Positions 8,698 to 18,908 of a stretch of 32,132 nucleotides of DNA are shown here, in pieces. The stretch's first letter is position 1; the number at the start of each line of letters is the position of its first letter. Origin of the DNA: Trichlorobacter lovleyi (GTDB lineage Bacteria > Desulfobacterota > Desulfuromonadia > Geobacterales > Pseudopelobacteraceae); assembly GCA_020721175.1 (NCBI GenBank), contig DYNH01000004.1, forward strand, positions 1 through 32,132. The letters run 5' to 3'. The notes beneath the pieces were generated by a model. The model did not search any database, was not told where the DNA came from, and saw only the letters and a list, made by a program, of their open reading frames with translations. The translations under genes were made by a program, and so were the position numbers.

Positions 8698-9033
8698 TTA
8701 CGGTAAAATATGTCCTGCCGCCAGCGGCAGCAGTGCCAGGTTACGGGCGCGCTTGATGGCCTCTGTTATCTCCCTCTGATGCTTTGAACAGTTACCTGAT
8801 ATCCGCCGTGGAACAATTTTGCCCCTCTCAGTAATAAAGTAACGCAGTGTTCTGGGATCCTTATAATCAATTGTGGTTTCCTTTTCAGCACAGAAACGGC
8901 ATATTTTGCGACGCTGGAATGGACGTTTCTTACGTGGTCCGCTTCCAGGGCCCCGATCATTACGAGGACCGGCAGGTCGGCCCCCCGGGCGCATGGTAGA
9001 AGGGGTTGATGTTGTAGTTGTAGCTTCGCTCAT
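8698..9033 (-). CDS. rpsR: 30S ribosomal protein S18
   Basis: The core of S18 is clear: [59 protein letters not shown]. The Cys pair in CRFC with a later Cys and His (NCSKH) suggests the zinc-binding version of S18. The product is 111 residues, longer than the usual 75-95, because of a tail of about 40 residues rich in Thr, Pro, Gly and Arg before the core. I chose the ATG at 9033, which has GGAGG 9 bases upstream; a TTG two codons earlier is too close to that site. S18 binds next to S6, whose gene precedes it. Confidence 0.97.
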   Translation of the reverse strand: MSEATTTTSTPSTMRPGGRPAGPRNDRGPGSGPRKKRPFQRRKICRFCAEKETTIDYKDPRTLRYFITERGKIVPRRISGNCSKHQREITEAIKRARNLALLPLAAGHILP

Positions 9034-9055
9034 TGGCAATTATCCTCCAAAACTT

Positions 9056-9433
9056 TTATTCAACCGGAGCTTCTGCGGCTTCCGGAGCTTCCGTGGCTTC
9101 TGTATCTTCGATAACAGGCTTGCGTTCGGCAACCCTTTTATCAGGCTCATCGGTAATGTTTACACTTAAAAAGCGTAATACTTTTTCGTCAAGCCGGAGA
9201 CGACGCTCCAGTTCAGCCACAAGTTTGGACCCTCCGTCAAAACGCAGATAATAGTAGCGTCCACGGGGGTACTTCCTGATTGCATAAGCCAGTTTGCGGG
9301 TTCCCCAGTCATCCAGCCGATGGAAATCACCCATATAGGATGTAACCACATCTCTAACCTTGTCAGTGACCAATTTTATATCGTCTTCTGCAAGGTCCGG
9401 CTGGAGGATGAAGATAGTTTCATACTTCCTCAT
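9056..9433 (-). CDS. rpsF: 30S ribosomal protein S6
   Basis: The 125-residue protein starts MRKYETIFILQPDL and contains DWGTRKLAYAIRKYPRGRYYYLRF, both hallmarks of S6, which pairs with S18 on the 30S platform. The C-terminal 25 residues are an acidic, Glu/Ala/Pro-rich tail (EATEAPEAAEAPVE), a common variable feature of S6. The ATG at 9433 follows a GAGGAGG site. It is the first gene of the operon, with 22 bases before rpsR. Confidence 0.97.
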   Translation of the reverse strand: MRKYETIFILQPDLAEDDIKLVTDKVRDVVTSYMGDFHRLDDWGTRKLAYAIRKYPRGRYYYLRFDGGSKLVAELERRLRLDEKVLRFLSVNITDEPDKRVAERKPVIEDTEATEAPEAAEAPVE

Positions 9434-9520
9434 TTTGTAATCCTCCTCTTGGATCGGTTAGCCCCGGTCTCGCCCGGAGCAAGGAGTAGCGAACAAAAAT
9501 GTCCGCCTTAAAAACTAAAA

Positions 9521-9550
9521 TTAATACTACAATACCATCTGTAAAGGCAA
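9521..9550 (-). promoter_or_regulatory. rpsF: possible sigma-70 promoter of the rpsF operon
   Basis: On the minus strand a TTGCCT (9550-9545) and TATTAA (9526-9521) are separated by 18 bases, about 90 bases upstream of rpsF. The match is imperfect, and no better pair was seen between rpsF and repeat D. A repeat element lies immediately upstream at 9564. Confidence 0.35.
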
Positions 9551-9563
9551 GTATAAATTTTAT

Positions 9564-9707
9564 GTAACCACTCAGCACACTATCAAATATAGTCATTACC
9601 GAGTGTGTAATCCGGAATCTGGTGTTGGCTCTAAAAACATATCCTCGATAGATGCATTCGGGGATGACAGACTTTTTTTGGCAAGCTCAATTATGCTGAT
9701 TAGTTAC
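9564..9707 (-). repeat. interspersed hairpin repeat, type 2, copy D
   Basis: This 144-base element has terminal inverted repeats (GTAACCACTCAGCAC at 9564-9578; GTAACTAATCAGCA read inward from 9707 on the other strand). On the minus strand it reads AGCTTGCCAAAAAAAGTCTG, then TGTCATCCCCGAAT, CTATCGAGGAT, CCAGATTCCGGATT and TGATAGTGTGCTGAG. The same order, with many identical bases, is found in copy C at 23647-23793. It has no coding frame. Confidence 0.85.
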
Positions 9708-9739
9708 GAAGATTATTCTAAATTACACCTGAAGTTGGA

Positions 9740-10573
9740 TCATGAGTAACAAATAAGAATATTGTTACATAAGGGACAACGAACAGAAAGGGGCTTATTA
9801 AGTGAAGGAATCCTTAGTTGCTGTTCACAGCAGATGCACCTGAAGGTTATTGTGGCCTTTTTGAGAAAGACATCAAATTTGCTGGCAAGATTTCCTATAA
9901 AGGTTTTTTTTATATACGGGCGTTTCAGGTTTTTGATAAAAAAGTCCTTGCCGGCATCATGGAATTCCTTTGAATGGCCGTATATCAACAGATCTGACGA
10001 ATCCTGCTGCAGCAGAAAATCTCTTTTGGCCAGTATATAACCAACCTCATACTGTGTTATATACCCAAAAGAATGCACTGTTGTAAGATTAGTTCCAAAT
10101 GACATCTCCTCAAATGATGAATTAAGTATAAGGCAGGAACACCCAAGAAAAGATGCTGTTGTGTCGGTTAGAACTTCATTACTGAACGTGTCGTCTATCC
10201 TGATGTTTTTTCTATAGAGATATATATGGGCTATTTCATGCGACAGAATGGCTGATAAAAAATTGGTGTTGGATTGATATCTTATATCTATCTCAATAAA
10301 AAATATGTTTCCAGATGAAAGCTCTACCCTGCCAGGCACGCCTAAATTAGCGACAAAAGTTACTACAACCTTTGTGATATTCAAACCAAAGTGATTGGCT
10401 ATCTGTTTGGCAATGTTTTGCGTATATATAACGATATTACTATGAAAACACCTGTGATCTAAAACCAGGTTGGTTTTAAAATCCGGAATGAGAAATGAAC
10501 CGAGAGATTTGTACAACAGGCTGATATAGGAATTGATAGAACTGATATTTTTGAATCTGTCTTTTTCATTCAT
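9740..10573 (-). CDS. putative zinc metalloprotease-like protein with C-terminal zinc ribbon
   Basis: I do not recognise a named family for this 277-residue protein. It has an HExxH motif in SHEIAHIYLY at about residues 110-120, followed about 18 residues later by NEVLTD, whose Glu could be the third zinc ligand as in gluzincins. The C-terminus carries two CxxC knuckles (CICC and CPLC, about 20 residues apart), a zinc ribbon. No signal peptide or clear membrane segment is seen. The ATG at 10573 lacks an obvious Shine-Dalgarno site. The gene looks AT-rich beside its neighbours and lies alone next to a repeat element, so it may be an acquired gene. It could be an IrrE/ImmA-like or housekeeping peptidase; the sequence does not decide. 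Confidence 0.55.
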   Translation of the reverse strand: MNEKDRFKNISSINSYISLLYKSLGSFLIPDFKTNLVLDHRCFHSNIVIYTQNIAKQIANHFGLNITKVVVTFVANLGVPGRVELSSGNIFFIEIDIRYQSNTNFLSAILSHEIAHIYLYRKNIRIDDTFSNEVLTDTTASFLGCSCLILNSSFEEMSFGTNLTTVHSFGYITQYEVGYILAKRDFLLQQDSSDLLIYGHSKEFHDAGKDFFIKNLKRPYIKKTFIGNLASKFDVFLKKATITFRCICCEQQLRIPSLNKPLSVRCPLCNNILICYS

Positions 10574-10672
10574 GGCTTGTATGCCGCATGGAACAAAACC
10601 CTATTCAGGATATATCTGGTCAAGACACATCCCAAACAGGGAACAGAATATCCAGTGCTAAACAGCGGAAAG

Positions 10673-10885
10673 CTAACGGTGCTTTTCGCTGAAACCCTTG
10701 AATCCTGGTTGAGGCACCTGTTTTGGAGGTAGCGGGGGAGGCTTGGTCATATCCCAGATAATCTTGGAGAGTGATTTTTCTACAGGGAATAATGCCATAG
10801 CAAACAGATACAGAAATAGAAAAATCCCGAAAAAACAGGCCAGCATTATAACCGCAACTACAATCGCTTCTAAAAGTAACGGCAT
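10673..10885 (-). CDS. small single-span membrane protein, unknown function
   Basis: The 70-residue product has one long hydrophobic segment (about residues 3-33, EAIVVAVIMLACFFGIFLFLYLF) followed by a Lys-rich, Pro-rich cytoplasmic-looking tail (KPPPLPPKQVPQPGF). An excellent GGAAGGA ribosome site precedes the ATG at 10885, which supports a real gene. It lies about 100 bases downstream of lspA on the same strand. I recognise no family. Confidence 0.6.
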   Translation of the reverse strand: MPLLLEAIVVAVIMLACFFGIFLFLYLFAMALFPVEKSLSKIIWDMTKPPPLPPKQVPQPGFKGFSEKHR

Positions 10886-10982
10886 ATATATATCCTTCCT
10901 GTTCTGATGTTAATGCATATATAACTACTCTAGCACATAACTGATGTCACTTCCAATCAGGTAATTTCAGATTGTGCAAACA

Positions 10983-11474
10983 TCAACAGATATTGCTTGA
11001 CTTAAGTCTCTTTTCTTCCCTGAACAGATCAAGCGCTATCAGAGCTACACCTACGCATATTAATGAATCTGCGATGTTAAAAGCCGGCCAGTGGTGATTT
11101 TTCCAGTAAACATCCAAAAAATCAATTACTTCTCCAAGCCTGATCCGGTCAATCAGGTTACCTGTTGCACCGGAAAAAATCATTGCAAGTGCGGTTTGTG
11201 CCAGTTTTTGATCGTCTCTCATCCTTTTAAAGGCCACCAGGATGACCACCGCTGCAATCAGAGATATGATAATAAAAAAAGGCAACCGCCAGGAGGCGTT
11301 GGAAAGGAAACTGAATGCAGCCCCACGGTTACGCAGATAGGTAAAATTGAAGAGACCATCAATGACCGTGATGCTTTGATGCAGAGACATGACCTTGTCA
11401 ACGTATAATTTTGTGGCCTGATCTGCCAGCAAACCGGATATTGTTATCAGGAAAAAGACTACCCAACGCCCCAT
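10983..11474 (-). CDS. lspA: lipoprotein signal peptidase (signal peptidase II)
   Basis: This 163-residue inner-membrane aspartyl protease removes the signal peptide of diacylglyceryl-modified prolipoproteins. Four hydrophobic segments are visible. The conserved boxes are present: DQATK near the start, NRGAAFSF, GNLIDR (residues 105-110, catalytic Asp109) and NIADS (residues 133-137, catalytic Asp136). Its ATG at 11474 directly abuts the ileS stop, so it is translationally linked to ileS; ileS-lspA is a widespread gene pair. The length is normal for the family. Confidence 0.97.
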   Translation of the reverse strand: MGRWVVFFLITISGLLADQATKLYVDKVMSLHQSITVIDGLFNFTYLRNRGAAFSFLSNASWRLPFFIIISLIAAVVILVAFKRMRDDQKLAQTALAMIFSGATGNLIDRIRLGEVIDFLDVYWKNHHWPAFNIADSLICVGVALIALDLFREEKRLKSSNIC

Positions 11475-14255
11475 TTAAACCACCGCAGATGTACATTTGG
11501 GGCAGATGGCAGGATGTTCGGAATTGGTGCCAAGTTCTTCACTGTAGCACCAGCAACGCTCACATTTTTCACCAGGCGCCCGTGTTACAGCAATCTTGAG
11601 ACCTGGTACAGCAGTGCCTTCATAGAAATCCCCTTCACCTTCAATATCCTGCAACATCTGAACCTTTGAAACAATGAAGAGTGTCTGTAGCAAATCGCTG
11701 GCACCTTCAAGTAGTGGCGCAAGCTCTGCTGTAGAAACTATTGTAACGCACGCGTCAAGCGGATGCCCGATTATCTTTTCCACCCTCTTCAGCTCCAGAG
11801 CCTTCAGGACATCGGTACGCACATCCAGCAGCCTGCTCCAGTAACTCTGCAACTCGTTATCACACCATTCTGGCGTGACAGTTGGAAAAAGCGCCAAGTG
11901 GACACTAGCCTCCCTTTTACCAGGGAGAAACTGCCATATTTCGTCCGCTGTAAAAGAGAGCAGGGGTGCCAGCAGACGGGTCAATGTGTCCGTTATCAGA
12001 AACATGGCAGTCTGACTGCTGCGTCGCTCGATGGCATCCTTACGGCTGGTATACAGACGGTCTTTCAGGACATCAAGGTACTGGGCGCTCAATTCTACAG
12101 TACAGTAGGCGTTGATCGCCTGATATATGGTATGAAACTCAAAATTGCTGTAGGCTGACAGCACACGTTCCTTCAAAAGCTCCAGATGATGAAGAGCCAG
12201 CCGGTCAATCGGCATCATATCGGCAAAGGCTATGCTGTTTGCAGCCGGATCAAAGTCAAACAGATTGCCCAGCATAAAGCGACAGGTATTCCGGATGCGA
12301 CGGTAAGCCTCGGACACCCTGTCAAGAATCTGTTCAGAGATACGATTGTCATCACGATAATCCTGGGCTGAGCACCACAGACGCAGAATATCGGCCCCAA
12401 ATTTTTTGATCACATCCTCCGGTGCGACAACATTTCCCATCGACTTGCTCATCTTGCGTCCCTGACCATCAAGCACAAACCCATGAGTCAACACAGCCTT
12501 GTAAGGGGCAGTTCCGCGAGTGCCAACAGATTCAAGCAGTGAAGAGTGGAACCAGCCGCGATGCTGGTCGCTTCCCTCAAGGTAGAGATCAGCCGGCGCA
12601 TAGAGCTTGGGATTTGGTTCCAGTACAGCGGCATATGAGACACCCGAATCAAACCAGACATCCAGGATATCGTTTTCCTTGTCAAAGTTATCTGAACCGC
12701 ACTTGGGACATTTTGTATCGGCAGGTAGCAACTGTGTTGCGTCCCATTCAAACCAGATGTCAGAACTATGCTGTTTGAATAACTCTGCAACATGATCCAT
12801 TATAGTTCCGTCGGCAATATATTCACTACAATCCCGGCAAGAGAATGCTGTAATCGGTACTCCCCAAGTACGCTGGCGGGAGATGCACCAGTCCGGACGA
12901 TTTTCAACCATGCCATAAATCCGGTCACGCCCCCATTTGGGGATCCACTGCACCTTGTCAATTTCCTCCAGTGACTTTTTACGCAGTTGATTGGCATCCA
13001 TGGAGATAAACCACTGCTCTGTTGCCCTGAAGATGATCGGCTTCTTGCAACGCCAGCAGTGCGGATAAGAGTGTGAAATCTTGCTCACTCCAACCAAAGC
13101 CCCTGTTTCCTTGAGTTTTTCAACTACCTCTGGGTTAGCCTCAAAAACCTTTTTACCGCCAAAGAACTCAAGATTACCCTGATACTTGCCGTAGTTATCA
13201 ACCGGATTATAGATTTCTAGCCCTTCTTTCAGTGCCAGCTCGTAGTCGTCCTGCCCATGCCCCGGGGCGGTATGCACGCAACCGGTACCTGCGTCAAGTG
13301 TAACATGCTCACCCAGAAGAATAATGGAGTCACGTTCATAAAAAGGATGTCTGCAGCGCTTGCGTTTCAGTAATCCAGCCTTAAAAGTTGCTATCACACT
13401 GCCGGAAAGGTTGTTAGCAGTCAGAAACTGCTCTTTCAGCCCATCGGCAACAATCAGGATCTGATTATCAACCTCCAGGGCACAGTAATCGAATTCCGGA
13501 TGCATGGCTATTGCCAGATTGGCTGGAATAGTCCAGGGGGTAGTAGTCCAGATCACAACAAAAACCTGTTTACCGGCAAGTGCCGGTATATCAACGCTGA
13601 TATCGTCCTTGAGCGCAAATTTGACATAAATGGAAGGTGATGTATGGTCAGCGTACTCAACCTCTGCCTCAGCAAGCGCAGTAACACAGGAAGAACACCA
13701 ATGCACAGGCTTTCTGCCACGGTAAAGCCCGCCGTTGTGGGCAAATCTGGCAAGCTCTGCAGCGGTAAGTCCCTCGTACTCGTTATTCATGGTCAGATAT
13801 GGATTTTCCCAGTCTCCTAGCACACCCAGACGCATGAACTCCTCTTTTTGAACATCAATAAACTTTCTGGCGTAAGCGCGACATTCCTTACGCATCTCAG
13901 ACTTGGTCATCTGATGTTTTTTAGCCCCCAGATTTTTTTCTACCTGTAACTCAATCGGCAGTCCATGACAGTCCCAGCCTGGTACGTATGGGGCCTGAAA
14001 CCCCTCCATCCTCTTCATCTTCAGTATGATATCCTTCAGCGTCTTGTTTAGTGCATGTCCGATATGGGTATGGCCGTTAGCATATGGCGGGCCGTCATGA
14101 AGCATGAAAACAGGCCGTTTAATGCCAGCATCCTCTATCATCCTGTATAGATTCAATTCCTCCCAGCGCTTTAGTATTTCCGGTTCACGCTGGTAAAGGT
14201 TTGCCTTCATCGGGAAATCGGTCTTAGGTAGATTCAGTGTGGCTTTATAGTCCAT
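11475..14255 (-). CDS. ileS: isoleucyl-tRNA synthetase
   Basis: This 926-residue class I aminoacyl-tRNA synthetase charges tRNA-Ile. The HIGH motif is at residues 64-67 (GHTHIGHAL) and KMSKS at about residue 602 (GRKMSKSMGN). The editing domain has WTTTPWTIPAN and the GTGCVHTAPGHG region. The C-terminus has four Cys plus context (CERCWCY ... CPKC) that form the bacterial-type zinc site. Length and order match the standard bacterial enzyme. The start at 14255 is preceded by GCGGAG. A promoter is visible upstream and no T-box leader is seen. lspA follows directly. Confidence 0.98.
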   Translation of the reverse strand: MDYKATLNLPKTDFPMKANLYQREPEILKRWEELNLYRMIEDAGIKRPVFMLHDGPPYANGHTHIGHALNKTLKDIILKMKRMEGFQAPYVPGWDCHGLPIELQVEKNLGAKKHQMTKSEMRKECRAYARKFIDVQKEEFMRLGVLGDWENPYLTMNNEYEGLTAAELARFAHNGGLYRGRKPVHWCSSCVTALAEAEVEYADHTSPSIYVKFALKDDISVDIPALAGKQVFVVIWTTTPWTIPANLAIAMHPEFDYCALEVDNQILIVADGLKEQFLTANNLSGSVIATFKAGLLKRKRCRHPFYERDSIILLGEHVTLDAGTGCVHTAPGHGQDDYELALKEGLEIYNPVDNYGKYQGNLEFFGGKKVFEANPEVVEKLKETGALVGVSKISHSYPHCWRCKKPIIFRATEQWFISMDANQLRKKSLEEIDKVQWIPKWGRDRIYGMVENRPDWCISRQRTWGVPITAFSCRDCSEYIADGTIMDHVAELFKQHSSDIWFEWDATQLLPADTKCPKCGSDNFDKENDILDVWFDSGVSYAAVLEPNPKLYAPADLYLEGSDQHRGWFHSSLLESVGTRGTAPYKAVLTHGFVLDGQGRKMSKSMGNVVAPEDVIKKFGADILRLWCSAQDYRDDNRISEQILDRVSEAYRRIRNTCRFMLGNLFDFDPAANSIAFADMMPIDRLALHHLELLKERVLSAYSNFEFHTIYQAINAYCTVELSAQYLDVLKDRLYTSRKDAIERRSSQTAMFLITDTLTRLLAPLLSFTADEIWQFLPGKREASVHLALFPTVTPEWCDNELQSYWSRLLDVRTDVLKALELKRVEKIIGHPLDACVTIVSTAELAPLLEGASDLLQTLFIVSKVQMLQDIEGEGDFYEGTAVPGLKIAVTRAPGEKCERCWCYSEELGTNSEHPAICPKCTSAVV

Positions 14256-14291
14256 GTTAAATTCTCCGCAAATCTTCTGATAAATTTGTTT

Positions 14292-14320
14292 AAACTAATG
14301 GCATCCTGTTAGAAAGTCAA
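14292..14320 (-). promoter_or_regulatory. ileS: sigma-70 promoter for ileS-lspA
   Basis: On the minus strand TTGACT (14320-14315) and TAGTTT (14297-14292) are separated by exactly 17 bases, about 37 bases before the ileS start. The -35 box is a good consensus match and the -10 box a moderate one. Confidence 0.55.
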
Positions 14321-14364
14321 GCAGATAGCAGGATAGAAGGAGTTGACCTTAACGGTTTTCTCCC

Positions 14365-15473
<1,109 letters not shown>

Positions 15474-15721
15474 AAAGTATCTGACTATTGAATCTGGGTT
15501 CATTCAAAAAAAATTCTGTCACTGGCGTTACCTGCCTTGAGATCGCCAACGGGATCATCATTTGACAGTATCTCTTTTACCCACTGCAAGGCAACGTTAC
15601 TTCTGCATAACCTGCATAAGCAGGCCAAAAGACGATGCCTGTTTGTTCACCGGACTTTTGCAAAGGGATTTACTTACGGGATAACGGGTTAACAATTCCC
15701 GCTGGTTCTGTATGACATTTT

Positions 15722-16759
15722 ATGACATTAACCTCTGTTGACATCATTATTCCGATATGGAACAACCCGACTGAAGCCAGGGCCTGTATCGTATCCATCA
15801 TTAACAGTGCCCCATCAGCGCGTCTGATAATCGTCAACAACAGTTCTGACCGCATCACAGAACTGATGCTGGAAGAGTTTTCAGATGTCTTGGGAAATCG
15901 GGCGATCTATATGACTATGGAGCGTAATATCGGCTTTGTGCCTGCTGTAAATCGAGCCCTGATACGCTCTGATGCAGACTGGGCGATTATCATCCGTCCG
16001 AATGCAACCCTCTCTCCGACATGTTTTCAGAAGATCACTTCACAGACTGCTGTTGAACAGGCCGGAATTATTACACCAAACTGCCCTGCTGATTTTAAAA
16101 TGCCGGAGCATCTTACAAAAAAAAGCTGCACTGTTATTGAAACCTGTGAGATCGGTTTTTCAATACTCACACTATCAAAAAAACTGCGTGAACAGATTGG
16201 TAACTTTAATGAAGAAATGGACGGTGGTATCTGGTGTTTAAGGGATTACCAGCATAAAACTGGTGCTGCCGGTTTCAAAACCCTGCTTATCCCTGATGCC
16301 GCTGTCAACGCTACCCCGGCAGTTATCTTCGGGTCCGTTGAAAGGCGACGCAGGATAGATGAAGCGTCCATAGCCATCTTCAGAAAGAACTGGGGTGACC
16401 AGCATCATTTTGCCGTATACCTGCCTAAAGATTCTAACGAAGCAAATATTGTAACAACAATGGAATTGCTGTTGGCAGTAGCAAGAAAAGGTCACCGTCT
16501 GGAACTTTTCCTGCACCGTTCACAGTACAATATCGCCTTAAAGAAGAGGTTTACCTGCCTTCACTGCGGAATCATCCTGCACAGACTTGCCCTGTTTACC
16601 CCTCTTAAGAGCTTGGCCAAAGGGATTAAACAGCTTAAAACCTTCGTACCCGGACTAGAGATTGTCTGCGGTATGGACAACGCAGATTTTCCAGTATTTG
16701 ACGGCGCTCTACCGCTAAATACACTAAAACGGCTGATAGGCCTGGATGGAGGATGTTGA
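15722..16759 (+). CDS. GT2-like glycosyltransferase, with altered metal-binding motif
   Basis: The N-terminal half of this 345-residue protein is a GT-A fold of the GT2 family: VDIIIPIWNNPTEARACI, LIIVNNSSD, MERNIGFVPAVNRALIRSDADW. The place where GT2 enzymes have the DxD-like metal site (LNPDT) reads IIRPNATLSPT, so the usual Asp is replaced and catalytic ability is uncertain. The C-terminal third has a Cys pair (CLHC) and is unfamiliar. It overlaps gmhA and precedes hldE, so a role in lipopolysaccharide core or heptose-containing glycan assembly is inferred. The start at 15722 lacks a clear ribosome site, but the conserved strand begins just after it. Confidence 0.75.
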   Translation: MTLTSVDIIIPIWNNPTEARACIVSIINSAPSARLIIVNNSSDRITELMLEEFSDVLGNRAIYMTMERNIGFVPAVNRALIRSDADWAIIIRPNATLSPTCFQKITSQTAVEQAGIITPNCPADFKMPEHLTKKSCTVIETCEIGFSILTLSKKLREQIGNFNEEMDGGIWCLRDYQHKTGAAGFKTLLIPDAAVNATPAVIFGSVERRRRIDEASIAIFRKNWGDQHHFAVYLPKDSNEANIVTTMELLLAVARKGHRLELFLHRSQYNIALKKRFTCLHCGIILHRLALFTPLKSLAKGIKQLKTFVPGLEIVCGMDNADFPVFDGALPLNTLKRLIGLDGGC

Positions 16760-17349
16760 TGGAGCAGTTTGTTACCAGACAAATACAGGAACATCTGTCT
16801 GTTTTTAAAAGAATCGAGACAGAGCTGACCACACCGGTTGTAAAACTAGCAGAACGCCTGATTGAAACCTTCAGGATAGGAAACAAGCTGATTATTATGG
16901 GTAATGGTGGCTCGGCGGCTGACGCGCAACACTTTGCCGGTGAAATTGTCAGCAGGTTCAGAATGGAGCGACCAGCGTTGCCTGCAATTGCGCTTTCCAC
17001 GGATACATCAATAATCACAGCAATAGGTAATGATTACGGTTTTGATATGGTGTTTTCGCGTCAGATTGAGGCACTTGCCGTAGCTGGAGATGCTGTAATC
17101 GGCATCTCCACCAGCGGTAATTCCCCTAATGTGTTCAGGGCACTTGAAGCTGCCCGTCAGGCCGGCTGTACAACTGTCGGCCTGCTTGGAAAGGATGGAG
17201 GCAGTATCAGAAAACTCTGTGACATGGCGCTTGTCATACCTTCTGACGACACACCACGGATTCAGGAAGGACACATCACTGTAATCCACATCCTCTGCGA
17301 TCTGGTTGAGCAGGGACTTTTCGGCGCATTTGCCGGAGAAGGGCGCTAA
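16759..17349 (+). CDS. gmhA: sedoheptulose 7-phosphate isomerase
   Basis: The 196-residue SIS-domain enzyme converts sedoheptulose 7-phosphate to D-glycero-D-manno-heptose 7-phosphate, the first step to ADP-heptose. MGNGGSAADAQHFAGEI carries His58 and Glu62, and RIQEGHITVIH carries Gln169 and His177, the zinc and catalytic set of GmhA. ISTSGNSPN is the phosphate loop. I place the start at the ATG at 16759, which overlaps the stop of the preceding gene (TGATG) and has GGAGG six bases upstream; the ATG at 16753 abuts the GGAGG with no spacing. hldE follows after four bases. Confidence 0.95.
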   Translation: MEQFVTRQIQEHLSVFKRIETELTTPVVKLAERLIETFRIGNKLIIMGNGGSAADAQHFAGEIVSRFRMERPALPAIALSTDTSIITAIGNDYGFDMVFSRQIEALAVAGDAVIGISTSGNSPNVFRALEAARQAGCTTVGLLGKDGGSIRKLCDMALVIPSDDTPRIQEGHITVIHILCDLVEQGLFGAFAGEGR

Positions 17350-17353
17350 ATAG

Positions 17354-18829
17354 ATGGACCGCAAACTGATTGAATCCCTGTTCCAGCGAGCATCGCTAAT
17401 CAACTGCCTGGTAGTTGGCGACCTGATGCTGGACGAATATCTTTGGGGCAAGACCGAGCGTATATCTCCGGAGGCACCGGTACAGGTAGTTGATATCATC
17501 AGGGAAGATCTTCGTCTTGGTGGTGCCGGTAATGTGGCCAATAACCTGCTGGCGCTCGGCTGTCAGGTGTCTGTTGCGTCAGTGATCGGGCAAGATGAGA
17601 ACGGATTGGCGCTGCTGAAAGAACTTGATAACAAAGGTTTTGATATCACACCGATATTTCAGGAGCCTGGACGCCGGACGGGACGAAAGACCCGTGTAAT
17701 TGCATCTCACCAGCAGATTGTCAGGATTGACAGGGAATCACGGGAGCCACTGTCTGAAAGCTATGAACAACTGCTGATTGAATGGCTGAAACAGCATGTC
17801 AGCAGATTTGATGTGGTGTTGGTTTCTGATTATCTGAAAGGGGTTCTGACTCCGGATGTGCTTTCAACCGTCACTGCCACTGCCGCAGAACACCGGATAC
17901 CGGTACTTGCAGACCCCAAGGGGATTGACTACAGCAAGTATAGCGGTGCAACCTGTATTACCCCAAATCTCAAAGAGGCGGAGGCTGCAGCAGGAGTAAA
18001 AATCAACAGTCAGGAAAGCCTTGCCCTAGCAGCAAGTACTCTGATGGGCAATGTTAAACTGGACAACCTGCTGATCACACGCAGCGAGGAAGGGATGTCG
18101 CTATTTTGCGGTAATGGCGAGACTGTGCATATTCCGACTGTAGCCCGTGAGGTGTTTGATGTAACAGGCGCAGGGGACACAGTTCTGGCAGTCATGGCTT
18201 TTGGTCTGGCCGCAGGACTTTCCCTTGCAGAGGCAGCCCGCCTGTCAAATCTGGCAGCAGGAATAGCAGTCGCCAAACTGGGCACATCAACCGTAACCCC
18301 TTCCGAGATTGTCACTGTACTGTCCCTTGAACATCGTGACAGTGATAGTAAGATCAAGCATCGCGAAACCCTGGCAGGAATTATTGCCTCTGAAAAAGTC
18401 AGGGGGAGAAGGGTGGTATTTACCAACGGCTGCTTTGATCTGCTTCACGCTGGCCATGTCAAGTATCTTCAGGCTGCCAGACGACTTGGCGATCTGCTGG
18501 TTTTGGGACTGAATAGCGATGCATCTGTAAGACGTCTTAAAGGGCCCAGGCGACCTCTGATTGGCGAAGAGGAACGAGGGCATATCCTGGCAGCACTTGA
18601 CTGCATTGACTATGTCTGCATGTTTGATGAAGACACGCCGCTTGAGCTGATCAGTGCCCTTATGCCTGATATTCTGGTGAAAGGCGGAGACTATACCCCG
18701 GAAGGTGTGGTGGGAAAAGAACTGGTTGAGTCCTACGGCGGCAGGGTAGAGCTGATCCCTTTTGTTGACGGAAAATCAACCACCAATATCATTGACAAGG
18801 TGCTGGAAAGATACAGTAGTGAAAACTGA
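17354..18829 (+). CDS. hldE: bifunctional heptose 7-phosphate kinase / heptose 1-phosphate adenylyltransferase
   Basis: This 491-residue fusion has an N-terminal ribokinase-family kinase (about residues 1-325), with [14 protein letters not shown] and the anion-hole motif DVTGAGDT near residue 270. Its C-terminal nucleotidyltransferase (about 345-491) has [17 protein letters not shown], including the HxGH motif at about residue 364. It phosphorylates heptose 7-phosphate and, after GmhB acts, adenylates heptose 1-phosphate to give ADP-heptose for lipopolysaccharide core. Size and domain order match E. coli HldE. It follows gmhA by four bases; gmhB and the epimerase hldD are not in the window. 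Confidence 0.96.
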   Translation: MDRKLIESLFQRASLINCLVVGDLMLDEYLWGKTERISPEAPVQVVDIIREDLRLGGAGNVANNLLALGCQVSVASVIGQDENGLALLKELDNKGFDITPIFQEPGRRTGRKTRVIASHQQIVRIDRESREPLSESYEQLLIEWLKQHVSRFDVVLVSDYLKGVLTPDVLSTVTATAAEHRIPVLADPKGIDYSKYSGATCITPNLKEAEAAAGVKINSQESLALAASTLMGNVKLDNLLITRSEEGMSLFCGNGETVHIPTVAREVFDVTGAGDTVLAVMAFGLAAGLSLAEAARLSNLAAGIAVAKLGTSTVTPSEIVTVLSLEHRDSDSKIKHRETLAGIIASEKVRGRRVVFTNGCFDLLHAGHVKYLQAARRLGDLLVLGLNSDASVRRLKGPRRPLIGEEERGHILAALDCIDYVCMFDEDTPLELISALMPDILVKGGDYTPEGVVGKELVESYGGRVELIPFVDGKSTTNIIDKVLERYSSEN

Positions 18830-18908
18830 CCCGACAGAATATTTTATTACAGAAAAAGACAGTTCATCAAAACAACATATTACATAAATTTGAAAGGCAA
18901 GGGTTTAT

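Noticed and set aside
15474-15721. Cyclic di-GMP (GEMM) riboswitch or small RNA upstream of the glycosyltransferase
   Set aside because: Only short hairpins (CCTGC-ATAA-GCAGG near 15611; CGGGA/TCCCG near 15677) are present; the GEMM core is not recognisable.
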